From: Hafnia paralvei ATCC 29927
GTDB lineage: Bacteria > Pseudomonadota > Gammaproteobacteria > Enterobacterales > Enterobacteriaceae
DNA length: 25,999 nt
Direction: 5' to 3'
Assembly (NCBI RefSeq): GCF_001655005.1
Contig: NZ_LXET01000017.1
Location: 1 to 25,999, forward strand
The translations under genes and the position numbers were made by a program. The notes under the pieces are model-generated. The model had not been told where the DNA came from and made no database searches. It saw only the letters and a list, made by a program, of their open reading frames with translations. How positions within the stretch are numbered: the first letter of the stretch is position 1; every line of letters begins with the position of its first letter. Shown piece by piece: positions 1-8,029 of this stretch.

Positions 1-44
1 AGGATGTACCGGCGGAGTTTGGGGCGCCCTGGATGGGCGATACC

Positions 45-76
45 AAACCGTAGCGAAGATGGCATCTCGGATAAAA
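45..76 (+). repeat. Degenerate intergenic repeat, copy A
   Basis: A 32-bp stretch beginning AAACCGTAG and ending GCATCTCGGATAAAA matches 197-228 at 27 of 32 positions, and all five differences are transitions. The first bases of the window (GGATGTACC, from base 2) match the sequence that follows copy B at 235, so the window edge probably cuts the tail of a further copy. The family is unnamed here; it looks like a dispersed non-coding repeat. Confidence 0.5.
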
Positions 77-196
77 AGCGCGCGAGTTGAGAGCCCCCGC
101 GCAACGGGGCTCTCATCGGTCGCCTTCGCCAGCGGGTTCATGGAAACGCATATGCTGACTGGCGAACGAAACATTTCACCGCAATCCCATAGGATA

Positions 197-228
197 AAAC
201 CGTAGTGGGAATAGCATCTCGGATAAAA
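197..228 (+). repeat. Degenerate intergenic repeat, copy B
   Basis: This is the second copy of the 32-bp repeat, 152 bp from copy A. It is followed at 235 by GGATGTATCAACGAAGTTCGG, which matches bases 2-22 of the window at 16 of 21 positions. A weaker relative (TCGGATAAAAGCGTGG, then GGATG) occurs on the - strand at about 4990-5006. Confidence 0.5.
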
Positions 229-413
229 GCATACGGATGTATCAACGAAGTTCGGTATGAACAGGCAAACGAAGCCCTACACCATCCCACATAGCCCCCC
301 CAACTTAAATCTCATTTAGCACGCGCAATCATTCCCAATTATCTGTTCTCGTCTTATATTGCTTCTTCCGCTCGAATCTATTGGGCCCCGCATTTGTAAG
401 GGAGTTGTACTGC

Positions 414-983
414 GTGAAAATAGAAATGATCAGCAATCGAGTTTTATCCGATCATTGGGCAGTTCTGCGTCAATACACCTATGATTTAACTCGACATAAT
501 GGCGGTACTATCCGCCAGATGCGCGAGGTTTATGACCGTGGAAATGGTGCTACGCTGTTGTTATACAACGTGGAACAAAAGAGCGTAGTGCTTATTCGTC
601 AGTTTCGTATTCCGACCTATCTCAATGGCAACAGCGATGGCCTGTTGATCGAAACCATTGCCGGTCTATTGGATAACGATGCACCAGAGGATTGTGTGCG
701 TCGTGAGGCGATGGAAGAAACCGGCTTTGAAGTCGGCGAAGTAACTAAGGTATTTGAAGCCTACATGTCTCCCGGCGGTGTGACCGAAATTATTCACTTC
801 TTTGTGGCTCCCTATACCAATAGCCAGAAAAAATCAGATGGCGGCGGTATTGAGGATGAAGATATCGAAGTGCTAGAACTGCCTTTCCTGCAGGCGCTTG
901 ACATGATTAGGGATGGTCAAATCAAGGATGGGAAAACCATTATGCTATTGCAGTACGCCCAAATTCAGGGCTGGATGAGTTAA
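414..983 (+). CDS. nudK: GDP-mannose pyrophosphatase NudK (Nudix hydrolase)
   Basis: NudK hydrolyses GDP-mannose to GMP and mannose-1-phosphate in the cytosol. The protein aligns by recall with E. coli NudK over its full length, sharing ITYDLTR-, REVYDRGNGAT-, YMSPGGVTE- and EDEDIEVLELPF-like segments. The Nudix box lies at about residues 84-106, with the core RREAMEETGF carrying the metal-binding glutamates. I chose GTG 414 because AAGGGAG sits about 9 nt upstream and because it gives 189 aa, close to the E. coli length. An in-frame TTG further upstream (381) would add residues unlike the family, and ATG 426 is a less likely alternative. The gene stands alone, with about 208 bp before maeB. 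In E. coli nudK and maeB lie in the same general region but not side by side. Confidence 0.92.
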   Translation: MKIEMISNRVLSDHWAVLRQYTYDLTRHNGGTIRQMREVYDRGNGATLLLYNVEQKSVVLIRQFRIPTYLNGNSDGLLIETIAGLLDNDAPEDCVRREAMEETGFEVGEVTKVFEAYMSPGGVTEIIHFFVAPYTNSQKKSDGGGIEDEDIEVLELPFLQALDMIRDGQIKDGKTIMLLQYAQIQGWMS

Positions 984-992
984 CCCGCTTTT

Positions 993-1016
993 GGCTCGGC
1001 GTAAACGCGCTGAGCC
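993..1016 (+). terminator. Possible terminator after nudK
   Basis: An imperfect hairpin starts 9 nt after the nudK stop: GGCTCGGCG pairs with CGCTGAGCC (one G-U pair) around a 6-nt loop. The downstream sequence ACTCTTCT has only scattered T residues, so intrinsic termination would be weak. Confidence 0.4.
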
Positions 1017-1191
1017 ACTCTTCTAATGCCCTCCACAATATGTCCTGTTCGTTTCCTATCCATGAGTAAATTGTTGCAATAAATAAAACTTTTTGTTTTC
1101 TGCTTTATGGCACGCTTCATAGATTAAGTTGTTTTGCCCACTATACTGGTCTAGCGAAACCTAGCTCTTATAAAGCAAAAAGGACCCTACG

Positions 1192-3471
1192 ATGGACGAA
1201 CAATTAAAACAAAGTGCGCTTGATTTTCATGAGTTTCCAATTCCAGGCAAAATCCAAGTTGTGCCGACCAAGCCCCTCGCTACTCAGCGTGATCTAGCGC
1301 TCGCGTATTCACCGGGCGTGGCGGCTCCCTGTTTGGAGATCGCCGCCGATCCGCTTGCCGCTTATAAATACACCGCACGTGGAAATCTAGTGGCCGTTAT
1401 CTCTAACGGTACCGCGGTGCTTGGCTTGGGGAATATTGGTGCACTCGCGGGTAAGCCTGTCATGGAAGGCAAGGGCGTCCTGTTTAAGAAATTCGCCGGA
1501 ATCGATGTGTTCGATATCGAGGTTGATGAGCTTGACCCTGATAAACTGATCGACGTCGTGGCGGCATTAGAACCAACGTTTGGCGGCATTAACCTCGAGG
1601 ATATCAAAGCACCTGAGTGTTTCTATATCGAGAAAAAACTGCGCGAGCGGATGAAGATCCCCGTTTTCCATGACGATCAGCACGGCACAGCCATCATCTG
1701 TACCGCCGCCGTACTCAACGGTTTGCGCGTAGTGAAAAAACAGATTAGCGATGTGCGTCTTGTGGTTTCAGGCGCTGGCGCTTCAGCGATTGCCTGCTTA
1801 AACCTGCTGGTGGCGTTGGGATTGAAGCGTGAAAATATTACCGCCTGTGATTCCAAAGGGGTTATCTATCAGGGGCGTGAAGAGAACATGGCTGAAAGCA
1901 AGCGAGCCTACGCCATTAAAGATAATGGCTGGCGTACGCTGTCGGACGCGATCCCGAATGCGGATATTTTCCTTGGCTGTTCTGGTCCAGGTGTAATGAC
2001 CCAAGATATGGTGAAAACCATGGCGCGCGATCCGCTGATCCTTGCGCTGGCAAACCCTGAACCTGAAATTCTGCCACCGTTGGCCAAAGCGGTACGCCCA
2101 GACGCAATTATCTGTACGGGGCGCTCAGATTTCCCAAATCAGGTGAATAACGTACTGTGTTTCCCATTCATCTTCCGTGGTGCGCTTGATGTGGGAGCAA
2201 CCACCATTAACGAAGAGATGAAATTAGCCTGTGTACATGCTATCGCCGATTTGGCGCTGGCTGAGCAAAGTGATGTTGTGGCTTCTGCTTATGGCGATCA
2301 GGATCTCTCGTTTGGCCCTGAATACATCATTCCAAAACCGTTCGACCCTCGCCTCATTGTAAAAATCGCGCCTGCGGTGGCAAAAGCCGCAATGGATTCT
2401 GGCGTAGCAACGCGACCCATCGAGGATTTTGATGCTTACATTGAGCATCTGACCGAGTTTGTTTACAAAACCAATCTGTTCATGAAACCGATTTTCTCGC
2501 AGGCGAAAAAAGAGAAAAAACGTGTCGTGCTGGCGGAGGGGGAAGAGGAGCGCGTACTGCATGCGACTCAAGAGTTGGTTACGTTAGGTATCGCATCGCC
2601 GATTCTGGTTGGACGGCCTGATGTTATTGAAATGCGCCTGAAAAAACTGGGGCTGCAAATTGAAGCCGGAAAAGATTTTGAGATCGTGAACAATGAATCC
2701 GATCCGCGCTTCAACGAATACTGGCGTGAATACTACGACATCATGAAACGTCGTGGCGTATCGCAGGAGCAGGCACGCCGTGCGGTCATTGGCAATCCAA
2801 CCTTGATCGCCGCCATTATGCTGCAACGGGGTGAAGCTGATGCCATGATTTGCGGTACGATTGGTAATTACCACGAACATTACGAAGTGGTACACAACGT
2901 GTTCGGTTTCCGTGAAGGGGCACATGTTGCGGGGGCGATGAACGCGCTACTGCTGCCAAGTGGCAACACCTTTATCGCCGATACCTATGTGAACGACGAC
3001 CCAACCGCCGAGCAGTTGGCTGAGATCACCTTGATGGCGGCTGAAACCGTACGCCGATTCGGGATTGAGCCTAAAGTGGCTCTGCTGTCTCATTCCAGCT
3101 TTGGGGCTTCAGATTGTCCCGCCGCGCGCAAAATGCGTCGTACATTGGAATTGGTCAACGAGGCTGCGCCAGAGCTTGAGATTGACGGTGAAATGCATGG
3201 TGATGCCGCATTGGTGGAAAGCATCCGTAATGATGTGATGCCAGACAGTCCTTTGAAAGGCGCGGCTAACATTTTGATCATGCCAAATATGGAGGCTGCA
3301 CGTATTAGCTATAACTTGTTGCGCGTCTCCTCTTCGGAAGGTGTGACCGTCGGGCCAGTGTTAATGGGGGTCAGTAAGCCGGTGCATATTCTGACGTCTA
3401 TTGCTTCGGTTCGCCGTATCGTCAATATGGTAGCGCTGTCCGTGGTTGAAGCACAGACGAAGCCGCTATAA
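1192..3471 (+). CDS. maeB: NADP-dependent malic enzyme MaeB with C-terminal PTA-like domain
   Basis: MaeB decarboxylates malate to pyruvate and CO2, making NADPH and linking the TCA cycle to gluconeogenesis. At 759 aa it equals the E. coli protein in length. The malic domain occupies about residues 15-150: SPGVAAPC at 40-47, a candidate catalytic lysine in MEGKG (K94), E136-D137 and D161-D162 for the metal. The dinucleotide-binding motif GAGASAI is at 194-200. From about residue 430 it continues into a phosphotransacetylase-like domain (EGEEERVLHA), which in this family is thought to be regulatory, sensing acetyl-CoA, rather than catalytic. AAAAAGGA precedes the ATG. A -10-like TATACT lies at 1142-1147 but no good -35 was found. 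The gene is intact. Confidence 0.97.
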   Translation: MDEQLKQSALDFHEFPIPGKIQVVPTKPLATQRDLALAYSPGVAAPCLEIAADPLAAYKYTARGNLVAVISNGTAVLGLGNIGALAGKPVMEGKGVLFKKFAGIDVFDIEVDELDPDKLIDVVAALEPTFGGINLEDIKAPECFYIEKKLRERMKIPVFHDDQHGTAIICTAAVLNGLRVVKKQISDVRLVVSGAGASAIACLNLLVALGLKRENITACDSKGVIYQGREENMAESKRAYAIKDNGWRTLSDAIPNADIFLGCSGPGVMTQDMVKTMARDPLILALANPEPEILPPLAKAVRPDAIICTGRSDFPNQVNNVLCFPFIFRGALDVGATTINEEMKLACVHAIADLALAEQSDVVASAYGDQDLSFGPEYIIPKPFDPRLIVKIAPAVAKAAMDSGVATRPIEDFDAYIEHLTEFVYKTNLFMKPIFSQAKKEKKRVVLAEGEEERVLHATQELVTLGIASPILVGRPDVIEMRLKKLGLQIEAGKDFEIVNNESDPRFNEYWREYYDIMKRRGVSQEQARRAVIGNPTLIAAIMLQRGEADAMICGTIGNYHEHYEVVHNVFGFREGAHVAGAMNALLLPSGNTFIADTYVNDDPTAEQLAEITLMAAETVRRFGIEPKVALLSHSSFGASDCPAARKMRRTLELVNEAAPELEIDGEMHGDAALVESIRNDVMPDSPLKGAANILIMPNMEAARISYNLLRVSSSEGVTVGPVLMGVSKPVHILTSIASVRRIVNMVALSVVEAQTKPL

Positions 3472-3493
3472 AGCTGTTATTGTTGGGTTTTCT

Positions 3494-3523
3494 AATGCCG
3501 CCAACGGTCAGTTGACGGCATTT
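3494..3523 (+). terminator. Candidate terminator after maeB
   Basis: AATGCCGCCAAC (3494-3505) pairs with GTTGACGGCATT (3511-3522) as a 12-bp stem with one mismatch and a 5-nt loop, followed by T and then CAATTG. The T-tract is short, and the hairpin lies just upstream of the next gene's ribosome binding site, so read-through is plausible. Confidence 0.5.
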
Positions 3524-3543
3524 CAATTGCTGAGGGAATTGCT

Positions 3544-4008
3544 ATGTTGATTGAAAAAATTGACGATAACTCACCCTATATCCCACAAATAGCCGCATTG
3601 CTGCATTGGGAATGGTCAAGCTTGCCACGCTGGAGTACGCAGGAGGGAATTCAGCAGCGCTTTATCAAACGTAATCATGTCGATAGCGAGGAGTTCACGT
3701 TGGTTGCCTACGTTGAAGATGGGCAATTGCTAGGCACTGCCAGCGTTATTGTGCATGAATTGGATGACCGTCCCGAACGCCGATTTTGGCTTGGTGAAGT
3801 CTTTACGCCCCCAGAACATCGCGGTAAAGGCGTTGGTTCGGCGCTCACCAAAGCCTGTGTGGCACAGGCGCAGCAGAAAGGTATTAAACAGCTTTACCTT
3901 TATACGCCCGATCAGCAGAAGCTCTATCAACGATTAGGCTGGAAGGAAATCGAAAAACGCGAAGTTTCTGGTGAATGGGTTTCAGTGATGAGTTTAGATC
4001 TCGGTTAG
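3544..4008 (+). CDS. GNAT family N-acetyltransferase
   Basis: This is a 154-aa GCN5-related acetyltransferase, a cytosolic enzyme that transfers acetyl from acetyl-CoA to an amine. The acetyl-CoA pyrophosphate-binding motif A is visible as HRGKGVGSAL at about residues 94-103, preceded by the beta-4 strand (FWLGEVFTPP) and followed by a helix and the typical C-terminal YQRLGW segment. The substrate cannot be told from sequence. ATG 3544 is preceded by GAGGG. It follows maeB by 72 bp with a hairpin in between, so co-transcription is uncertain. Confidence 0.85.
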   Translation: MLIEKIDDNSPYIPQIAALLHWEWSSLPRWSTQEGIQQRFIKRNHVDSEEFTLVAYVEDGQLLGTASVIVHELDDRPERRFWLGEVFTPPEHRGKGVGSALTKACVAQAQQKGIKQLYLYTPDQQKLYQRLGWKEIEKREVSGEWVSVMSLDLG

Positions 4009-4040
4009 CGAGCCTGATCCGCTGCCGGTAAATGCCATAT

Positions 4041-4059
4041 GACAATGATTATCATTAAG
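4041..4059. promoter_or_regulatory. Fur box upstream of chaN
   Basis: GACAATGATTATCATTAAG matches the 19-bp Fur consensus GATAATGATAATCATTATC at 15 of 19 positions. Its core AATGATTATCATT is a palindrome apart from the centre base. It lies 39 bp before the chaN ATG, where a promoter would be expected, so iron-dependent repression of chaN by Fur is the natural reading (inference). Confidence 0.8.
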
Positions 4060-4098
4060 TTTAAACTACAGGAAACTTAATGACTCAAAGGTTATGGC

Positions 4099-4941
4099 AT
4101 GAAAAAGATTGGACTACTGGCGGCGGCTTTTTTATTAAGCGCCTGTGGCATTGGCCAGCACACCCAGACTATCCATGCAGTGCCGCAGGATAATATTGTT
4201 GATCTCCATAGCGGACAGAAACTCACGCCGCAGCAGCTGCTAGCCAAACTCGGCGATCGCCCGCGCGTTATTGTGGGGGAAAAACACGACAATCTCCAAC
4301 ATCATCAAATCGAACAATGGCTGGTTGAGTCTTTACCACGCCAGCGAACGCAGGGCAGTGTTTTGATGGAGATGATTACGCCGAGCCAGCAAGACAAGGT
4401 CAATGCGGTAAAAGACCAGTTAAAGCAGGGGAAAACGTTGACCGGTCAGCAGATTACAGAACAAACAGCATGGCAGAAAGGTTGGACGTGGGAGCTGTAT
4501 TCCGGCGTAACAACCGCGGCGTTAGCGGGGTCATATCCACTGCTGTCAGCGAATCTCGATCGCAGCGAAATTAAAAAATTCTATGAGCACCCACTTGCGG
4601 TGACCGGTGCGCTGAGTACCCAGCCTTCGGTACGTGAAGCGATAGCTAAAACGATTGAAGAATCCCATGGCGGTAAGTTAGAACCTAAACAGGCGAAGGC
4701 TATGCTCGCTATTCAACAACAGCGCGATCGCCGCATGGCTGAAAGCTTGCTTGCTGCACCGACGCCCGCGTTGCTTATCGTTGGCGGATATCATGCTAAC
4801 CGAGCGTTAGGCGTACCGCTTCATGTCGAAGATATTGCGCCTATGACTGAACTCACGGTGGTGATGCTAGCGGAGGAGGGCGTAAAGGTTGATAAAAGTA
4901 ACGCGGATTTTGTGTGGTACACAAGGAAAGCTAAGCCTTAA
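4099..4941 (+). CDS. chaN: ChaN family haem-binding lipoprotein
   Basis: This 280-aa lipoprotein belongs to the ChaN family (haem-binding lipoprotein family, DUF399-type), related to Campylobacter ChaN, which binds haem and is iron-regulated. The signal peptide ends in a lipobox LSAC with Cys16 as the lipidation site; residue 17 is Gly, not Asp, which favours outer-membrane sorting. Family motifs are VIVGEKHDNLQHH at residues 57-69 (Glu61, His63, His68, His69) and LLIVGGYHANRALG near the C-terminus. ATG 4099 has AAAGG about 7 nt upstream; an upstream ATG at 4080 is out of frame. The Fur box at 4041-4059 supports a role in iron or haem acquisition. No haem receptor or TonB gene is visible nearby. 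Confidence 0.88.
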   Translation: MKKIGLLAAAFLLSACGIGQHTQTIHAVPQDNIVDLHSGQKLTPQQLLAKLGDRPRVIVGEKHDNLQHHQIEQWLVESLPRQRTQGSVLMEMITPSQQDKVNAVKDQLKQGKTLTGQQITEQTAWQKGWTWELYSGVTTAALAGSYPLLSANLDRSEIKKFYEHPLAVTGALSTQPSVREAIAKTIEESHGGKLEPKQAKAMLAIQQQRDRRMAESLLAAPTPALLIVGGYHANRALGVPLHVEDIAPMTELTVVMLAEEGVKVDKSNADFVWYTRKAKP

Positions 4942-4989
4942 ATAGATATAACGATGCAGCGTTGTGGTGTATTAGCGTGATATTTCATC

Positions 4990-5006
4990 CTCCACGCTTT
5001 TATCCG
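4990..5006 (-). repeat. Weak third copy of the intergenic repeat
   Basis: Read on the - strand this stretch gives TCGGATAAAAGCGTGG followed by GGATG, resembling the core and tail of the repeats at 45-76 and 197-228. The match is short. On the + strand part of it forms AGCGTG (4974-4979)/CACGCT (4993-4998), so it could instead be part of a weak hairpin after chaN. Confidence 0.3.
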
Positions 5007-5029
5007 AAACGGTAGCTAAGCGTCGCGGC

Positions 5030-5053
5030 AGGCCACATCCCTGTGGCCTTTTT
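5030..5053 (+). terminator. Intrinsic terminator downstream of chaN
   Basis: AGGCCACA pairs perfectly with TGTGGCCT around a TCCC loop, followed by a run of five T. This is a well-formed rho-independent terminator for + strand transcription, about 90 bp after the chaN stop. Confidence 0.8.
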
Positions 5054-5155
5054 ACCTAACACGAGCGTCTGCACCATGGTAGGCGTATGGAATATGACAC
5101 TGAACGTCATTTAGCCTTAGATTCAATGTATTCCACTACCTCAAAAGCGATCACC

Positions 5156-6802
5156 TCAAAAGCTATCCCAATTCTCTCCGTTATCTTCAACGACCGCTTT
5201 CAGTTTCGGCGCAGGCGTAGCCTGTGGCTGAACGCGCACGACCGCAGGCGCTGACGAGGAGAGTTTAAAAAGGGAAACGGTTTGATTCAGGCGATCGGCC
5301 TGATCTTCCAATGCGCTTGCTGCGGAGGCTGATTGTTCAACGAGAGCGGCGTTTTGTTGGGTCACTTTATCCATTTCGTTAACCGCCTGCGCAATTTGTG
5401 CAATTCCACGGCTTTGCTCTTCGGAAGCACTTGAGATTTCCTGCATAGTTTCGGTGACTTGGCCAATGGAGGTCACAATTTCTGTCATGGCTACGCTGAC
5501 ATTTTCCACTAGATCGTTGCCCTGACCGACGCGCAACACAGATGCATCAATCAGCGTTTTGATCTCTTTAGCCGCTTGGGCGCTGCGCTGTGCCAAGCTA
5601 CGAACTTCTCCTGCCACAACGGCGAAGCCACGGCCTTGCTCACCGGCGCGAGCCGCTTCAACGGCCGCATTCAGTGCCAATATATTGGTTTGGAAGGCGA
5701 TGCCGTCGATGACGCTGGTGATATCACCGATTTTGCGTGAGCTATCAGCAATATCGCTCATGGTGACGACCATTTTGCGGGTAATTTCACCGCCGTTGAC
5801 CGCGCTTTGTGACGCTCGCTTCACCAGTGAAGTCGCTGCACTTGCGCTTTCAGCATTGTTTTTCACCGTTGCAGAAAGTTGCTCCATGCTAGCGGCCGTC
5901 TCTTCCAGCGAACTGGCTTGTTCTTCAGTGCGGCTTGACAGATCGCTATTACCTGCGGCAATTTCTTGCACGCCGGTATAAATATTCTGAGTACCGGCAC
6001 GAACAGCGCTAACGGTATTTGCCAGCTCATTGCGCATATGGCTGAGCCCCTGCATCAGTTTTCCAATTTCGTTATTTCCGCTGGCGTTAATTTCAATGGC
6101 TAAATTTCCGTGTGCGATCTCAGCCTGATAGTCAATGACCTGATTAATTTTGTTGAGTACATATTTTCTGATCCAAACCAGAACCGCGCCGGTTAGTAGA
6201 ACAAAGACGAAAATAAATGTCAGAGATAACGGCACCATCTGGCGATAACTGGCCTGTGCCGCGTCCGCGGCAGGTGTAATAATATCGTTAGCAACGTAGG
6301 CGGAAGTATCATCAAGTGCAGACATAAAATGCATGGCAGAACTATTATGCATAATTGATTGGAAACGTGCGATATCGCTATTTTCTAAGCTAATAATTAA
6401 TTGCAACAGATCGCCGCGTGCTTTTTCATACAAATTTTTGACATTCTTGGTACGCTCGTTTTCGCTCTGGTTTGACTGTGATAGTTGATAGAATTTCTCC
6501 ATCATTTGATCGACTTCGGTGAGGCGCTGGCGTAATTCACCAAGGGACTTTTTGGCGTCATTGCTTTGTGGCTGGGTGGCTAGCATTAGCGCATCTTTAA
6601 GAACTTCTTCACGAATCTCGGTCACCGAAGCGTAAGCATTATCCATCGCCATGATTTGATTAAAGCCGGAAGAGATTTGTGTGAGGCGATTATTGGTTCC
6701 GGAGGCGTCTAGAATGCTCCATACACCGGAGAATATCTGAATAATGCAGAATAGGGCTAAAACCCCCATTAAGCCTTGGGATATTTTTAATCGTTCGAAC
6801 AT
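5156..6802 (-). CDS. Methyl-accepting chemotaxis protein (transmembrane chemoreceptor)
   Basis: This 548-aa chemoreceptor signals through CheW/CheA to the flagellar motor. From the N-terminus it has a first membrane helix (about residues 10-31), a periplasmic four-helix-bundle-like region, a second helix (about 190-213), a HAMP domain (about 212-265) and a long cytoplasmic coiled coil whose hairpin tip reads FQTNILALNAAVEAARAGEQ, the hallmark of the family. The C-terminus is NWDSF, a variant of the NWETF pentapeptide that tethers CheR and CheB in Tar and Tsr. I chose ATG 6802 (MFERLK), preceded by AGGTTG; a TTG at 6841 would add 13 unlikely residues. The ligand is unknown. A sigma-28 promoter lies 74 bp upstream. 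No other chemotaxis gene is adjacent, so it is an orphan receptor locus. Confidence 0.95.
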   Translation of the reverse strand: MFERLKISQGLMGVLALFCIIQIFSGVWSILDASGTNNRLTQISSGFNQIMAMDNAYASVTEIREEVLKDALMLATQPQSNDAKKSLGELRQRLTEVDQMMEKFYQLSQSNQSENERTKNVKNLYEKARGDLLQLIISLENSDIARFQSIMHNSSAMHFMSALDDTSAYVANDIITPAADAAQASYRQMVPLSLTFIFVFVLLTGAVLVWIRKYVLNKINQVIDYQAEIAHGNLAIEINASGNNEIGKLMQGLSHMRNELANTVSAVRAGTQNIYTGVQEIAAGNSDLSSRTEEQASSLEETAASMEQLSATVKNNAESASAATSLVKRASQSAVNGGEITRKMVVTMSDIADSSRKIGDITSVIDGIAFQTNILALNAAVEAARAGEQGRGFAVVAGEVRSLAQRSAQAAKEIKTLIDASVLRVGQGNDLVENVSVAMTEIVTSIGQVTETMQEISSASEEQSRGIAQIAQAVNEMDKVTQQNAALVEQSASAASALEDQADRLNQTVSLFKLSSSAPAVVRVQPQATPAPKLKAVVEDNGENWDSF

Positions 6803-6875
6803 AGCACAACCTGAAATTTTAATGAGATGCCAATACGGCAAATAGCACTCGCTTTGCCGCGGGAAGTGCTCTTTG

Positions 6876-6902
6876 TTTTCGGCAGGTTGAGGTAAAACTT
6901 TA
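6876..6902 (-). promoter_or_regulatory. Sigma-28 (FliA) flagellar promoter for the chemoreceptor gene
   Basis: On the - strand this reads TAAAGTTT, 11 bases, then GCCGAAAA. The FliA consensus is TAAAGTTT-N11-GCCGATAA, so 15 of 16 consensus bases match at exact spacing. It lies 74 bp upstream of the chosen start. Confidence 0.85.
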
Positions 6903-7096
6903 GTGATTAAAGAAAATCTGATTATAACGTTGGTATTTATCTATAGATTTTAACTTCCATATTTTTATTTGAAACATAAATATAACATTGAGTCGTTTTT
7001 TATTCAGTGAAAAACTCAGGGATATTTATTTGGATTGAACTAAAAGCAGGCTTATCTTTTCATTTAAACTCAATAAGCATGTATTTATATGAAGAA

Positions 7097-7119
7097 CCTT
7101 CCCACTACGAGTGGGAAGG
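7097..7119 (-). terminator. Hairpin downstream of the SDR gene
   Basis: CCTTCCCACT and AGTGGGAAGG form a perfect 10-bp stem around ACG. On the - strand it lies 33 bp after the SDR stop and is followed by TTCTTCATAT, a T-rich but broken tail. It is a likely terminator of moderate strength. Confidence 0.6.
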
Positions 7120-7151
7120 GGAGTAAGGTGAAAAGCACAACGCCGCTGAAA

Positions 7152-7910
7152 TTATAGGAACATACCGCCTGATGCCTCAATACGTTGTCCATTCACCCAG
7201 TGAGCATTATCAGAAAGCAGCATGCTAACGGCTTTACCAATATCTTCAGGTAGCCCTACACGCCCCAGCGCCGTTTGTGATGCAATGAAGGCGTTAACAT
7301 CTTTATTATCGCGTACCACTCCGCCGCCAAAATCGGTTTCAATCGCACCTGGTGCCAAGATATTCACGCTAATCCCGCGCGCGCCAAGCTCTTTAGCCTG
7401 ATAGCGGGTAAGCACCTCCATTGCGCCTTTCATAGCAGCATAGGCGGCAAAACCAGGCAGAACAAAACGGCTGAGACCGGTAGAAATGTTCAGAATACGC
7501 CCACCGTCGATCATGACTGGCAGCAGAGTTTGGGTGAGAAAGAACGGCCCTTTAAGCTGGATGTTCATCAACTGATCGAATTGCTGTTCACTGGTTTCGG
7601 CAAAAGGAGCATTGATGCCAATACCGGCATTGTTAACCAAAAAATCGATAGTATGACGTCCCCACTGTTGCTTGAGCGTTTGCTCTAAACGCTGACGAAA
7701 ATCGGCAAATGTGGATATTTGGCTGACGTCTAACGGTAAAGCCGCGCTTTTAGCTCCGGCTTGCTGGATTTGCTGTGCCACATTTTCAGCTTCTTGTTGC
7801 TGAGTACGGTAGGTGAAAATGACATCAATTCCCTGAGCTGCTAGATGCAACGCCATGCTTTTACCTAAGCCACGGCTCGCGCCGGTGATCAATGCAATTT
7901 TATTGCTCAT
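7152..7910 (-). CDS. SDR family NAD(P)-dependent oxidoreductase
   Basis: This is a 252-aa classical short-chain dehydrogenase/reductase. The cofactor motif TGASRGLG is at residues 9-16, NNAG at 93-96, and the active site is YAAMK (Tyr157, Lys161) with Ser143/Thr144 as the serine position. Arg35 after the second beta strand (FTYRT) suggests NADP(H) preference. The substrate is unknown. I chose ATG 7910 because GAGGGTT precedes it and the protein then begins directly with the Rossmann strand (MSNKIALITG); the open frame runs further upstream without support. It is divergent from the LysR gene starting at 8030, a common arrangement in which the regulator controls the enzyme gene. Confidence 0.92.
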   Translation of the reverse strand: MSNKIALITGASRGLGKSMALHLAAQGIDVIFTYRTQQQEAENVAQQIQQAGAKSAALPLDVSQISTFADFRQRLEQTLKQQWGRHTIDFLVNNAGIGINAPFAETSEQQFDQLMNIQLKGPFFLTQTLLPVMIDGGRILNISTGLSRFVLPGFAAYAAMKGAMEVLTRYQAKELGARGISVNILAPGAIETDFGGGVVRDNKDVNAFIASQTALGRVGLPEDIGKAVSMLLSDNAHWVNGQRIEASGGMFL

Positions 7911-8029
7911 ATCTAAAACCCTCGTGTTAGGCGTCGCCTGAGTTAGCGATGTCGATAAGCATATTGTTTGTTTTAAGCGAGATAAATATGCTAAAAATGA
8001 CCACACTGTTCATTTAAATAGAATAATTG

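Larger units (their letters stand above)
1..413. other. Intergenic region upstream of nudK, with degenerate repeats
   Basis: I see no convincing reading frame here. The stretch holds two copies of a degenerate repeat (listed separately) and a 9-bp perfect stem, GAGAGCCCC/GGGGCTCTC, at 89-97 and 106-114 with an 8-nt loop. The stem has no T-run on either side, so it is more likely part of the repeat landscape than a strong intrinsic terminator. The nudK ribosome binding site (AAGGGAG, about 398-404) lies at the right edge. The window starts inside this region, so the upstream gene is not visible. Confidence 0.6.
6803..7151. other. Intergenic region between chemoreceptor and SDR genes
   Basis: Besides the sigma-28 promoter (6876-6902) and the hairpin at 7097-7119, this AT-rich stretch shows no open frame with a ribosome binding site. 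It separates two - strand genes. Confidence 0.5.

Noticed and set aside
89..114. GC-rich hairpin as terminator of an upstream operon
   Set aside because: The stem is perfect, but neither strand has an adjacent T-run, and it lies between repeat copies.
1142..1147. TATACT as maeB -10 promoter element
   Set aside because: No acceptable -35 element at 16-18 bp was found, so I did not list a promoter.
2224..2925. Two - strand frames of about 115 codons inside maeB
   Set aside because: They are antisense to a fully conserved enzyme gene and lack start signals; they are shadows.
5559..5981. 140-aa + strand frame inside the chemoreceptor gene
   Set aside because: It lies wholly antisense to the conserved signalling domain, has no family resemblance, and its composition follows from the reverse complement of the MCP codons.
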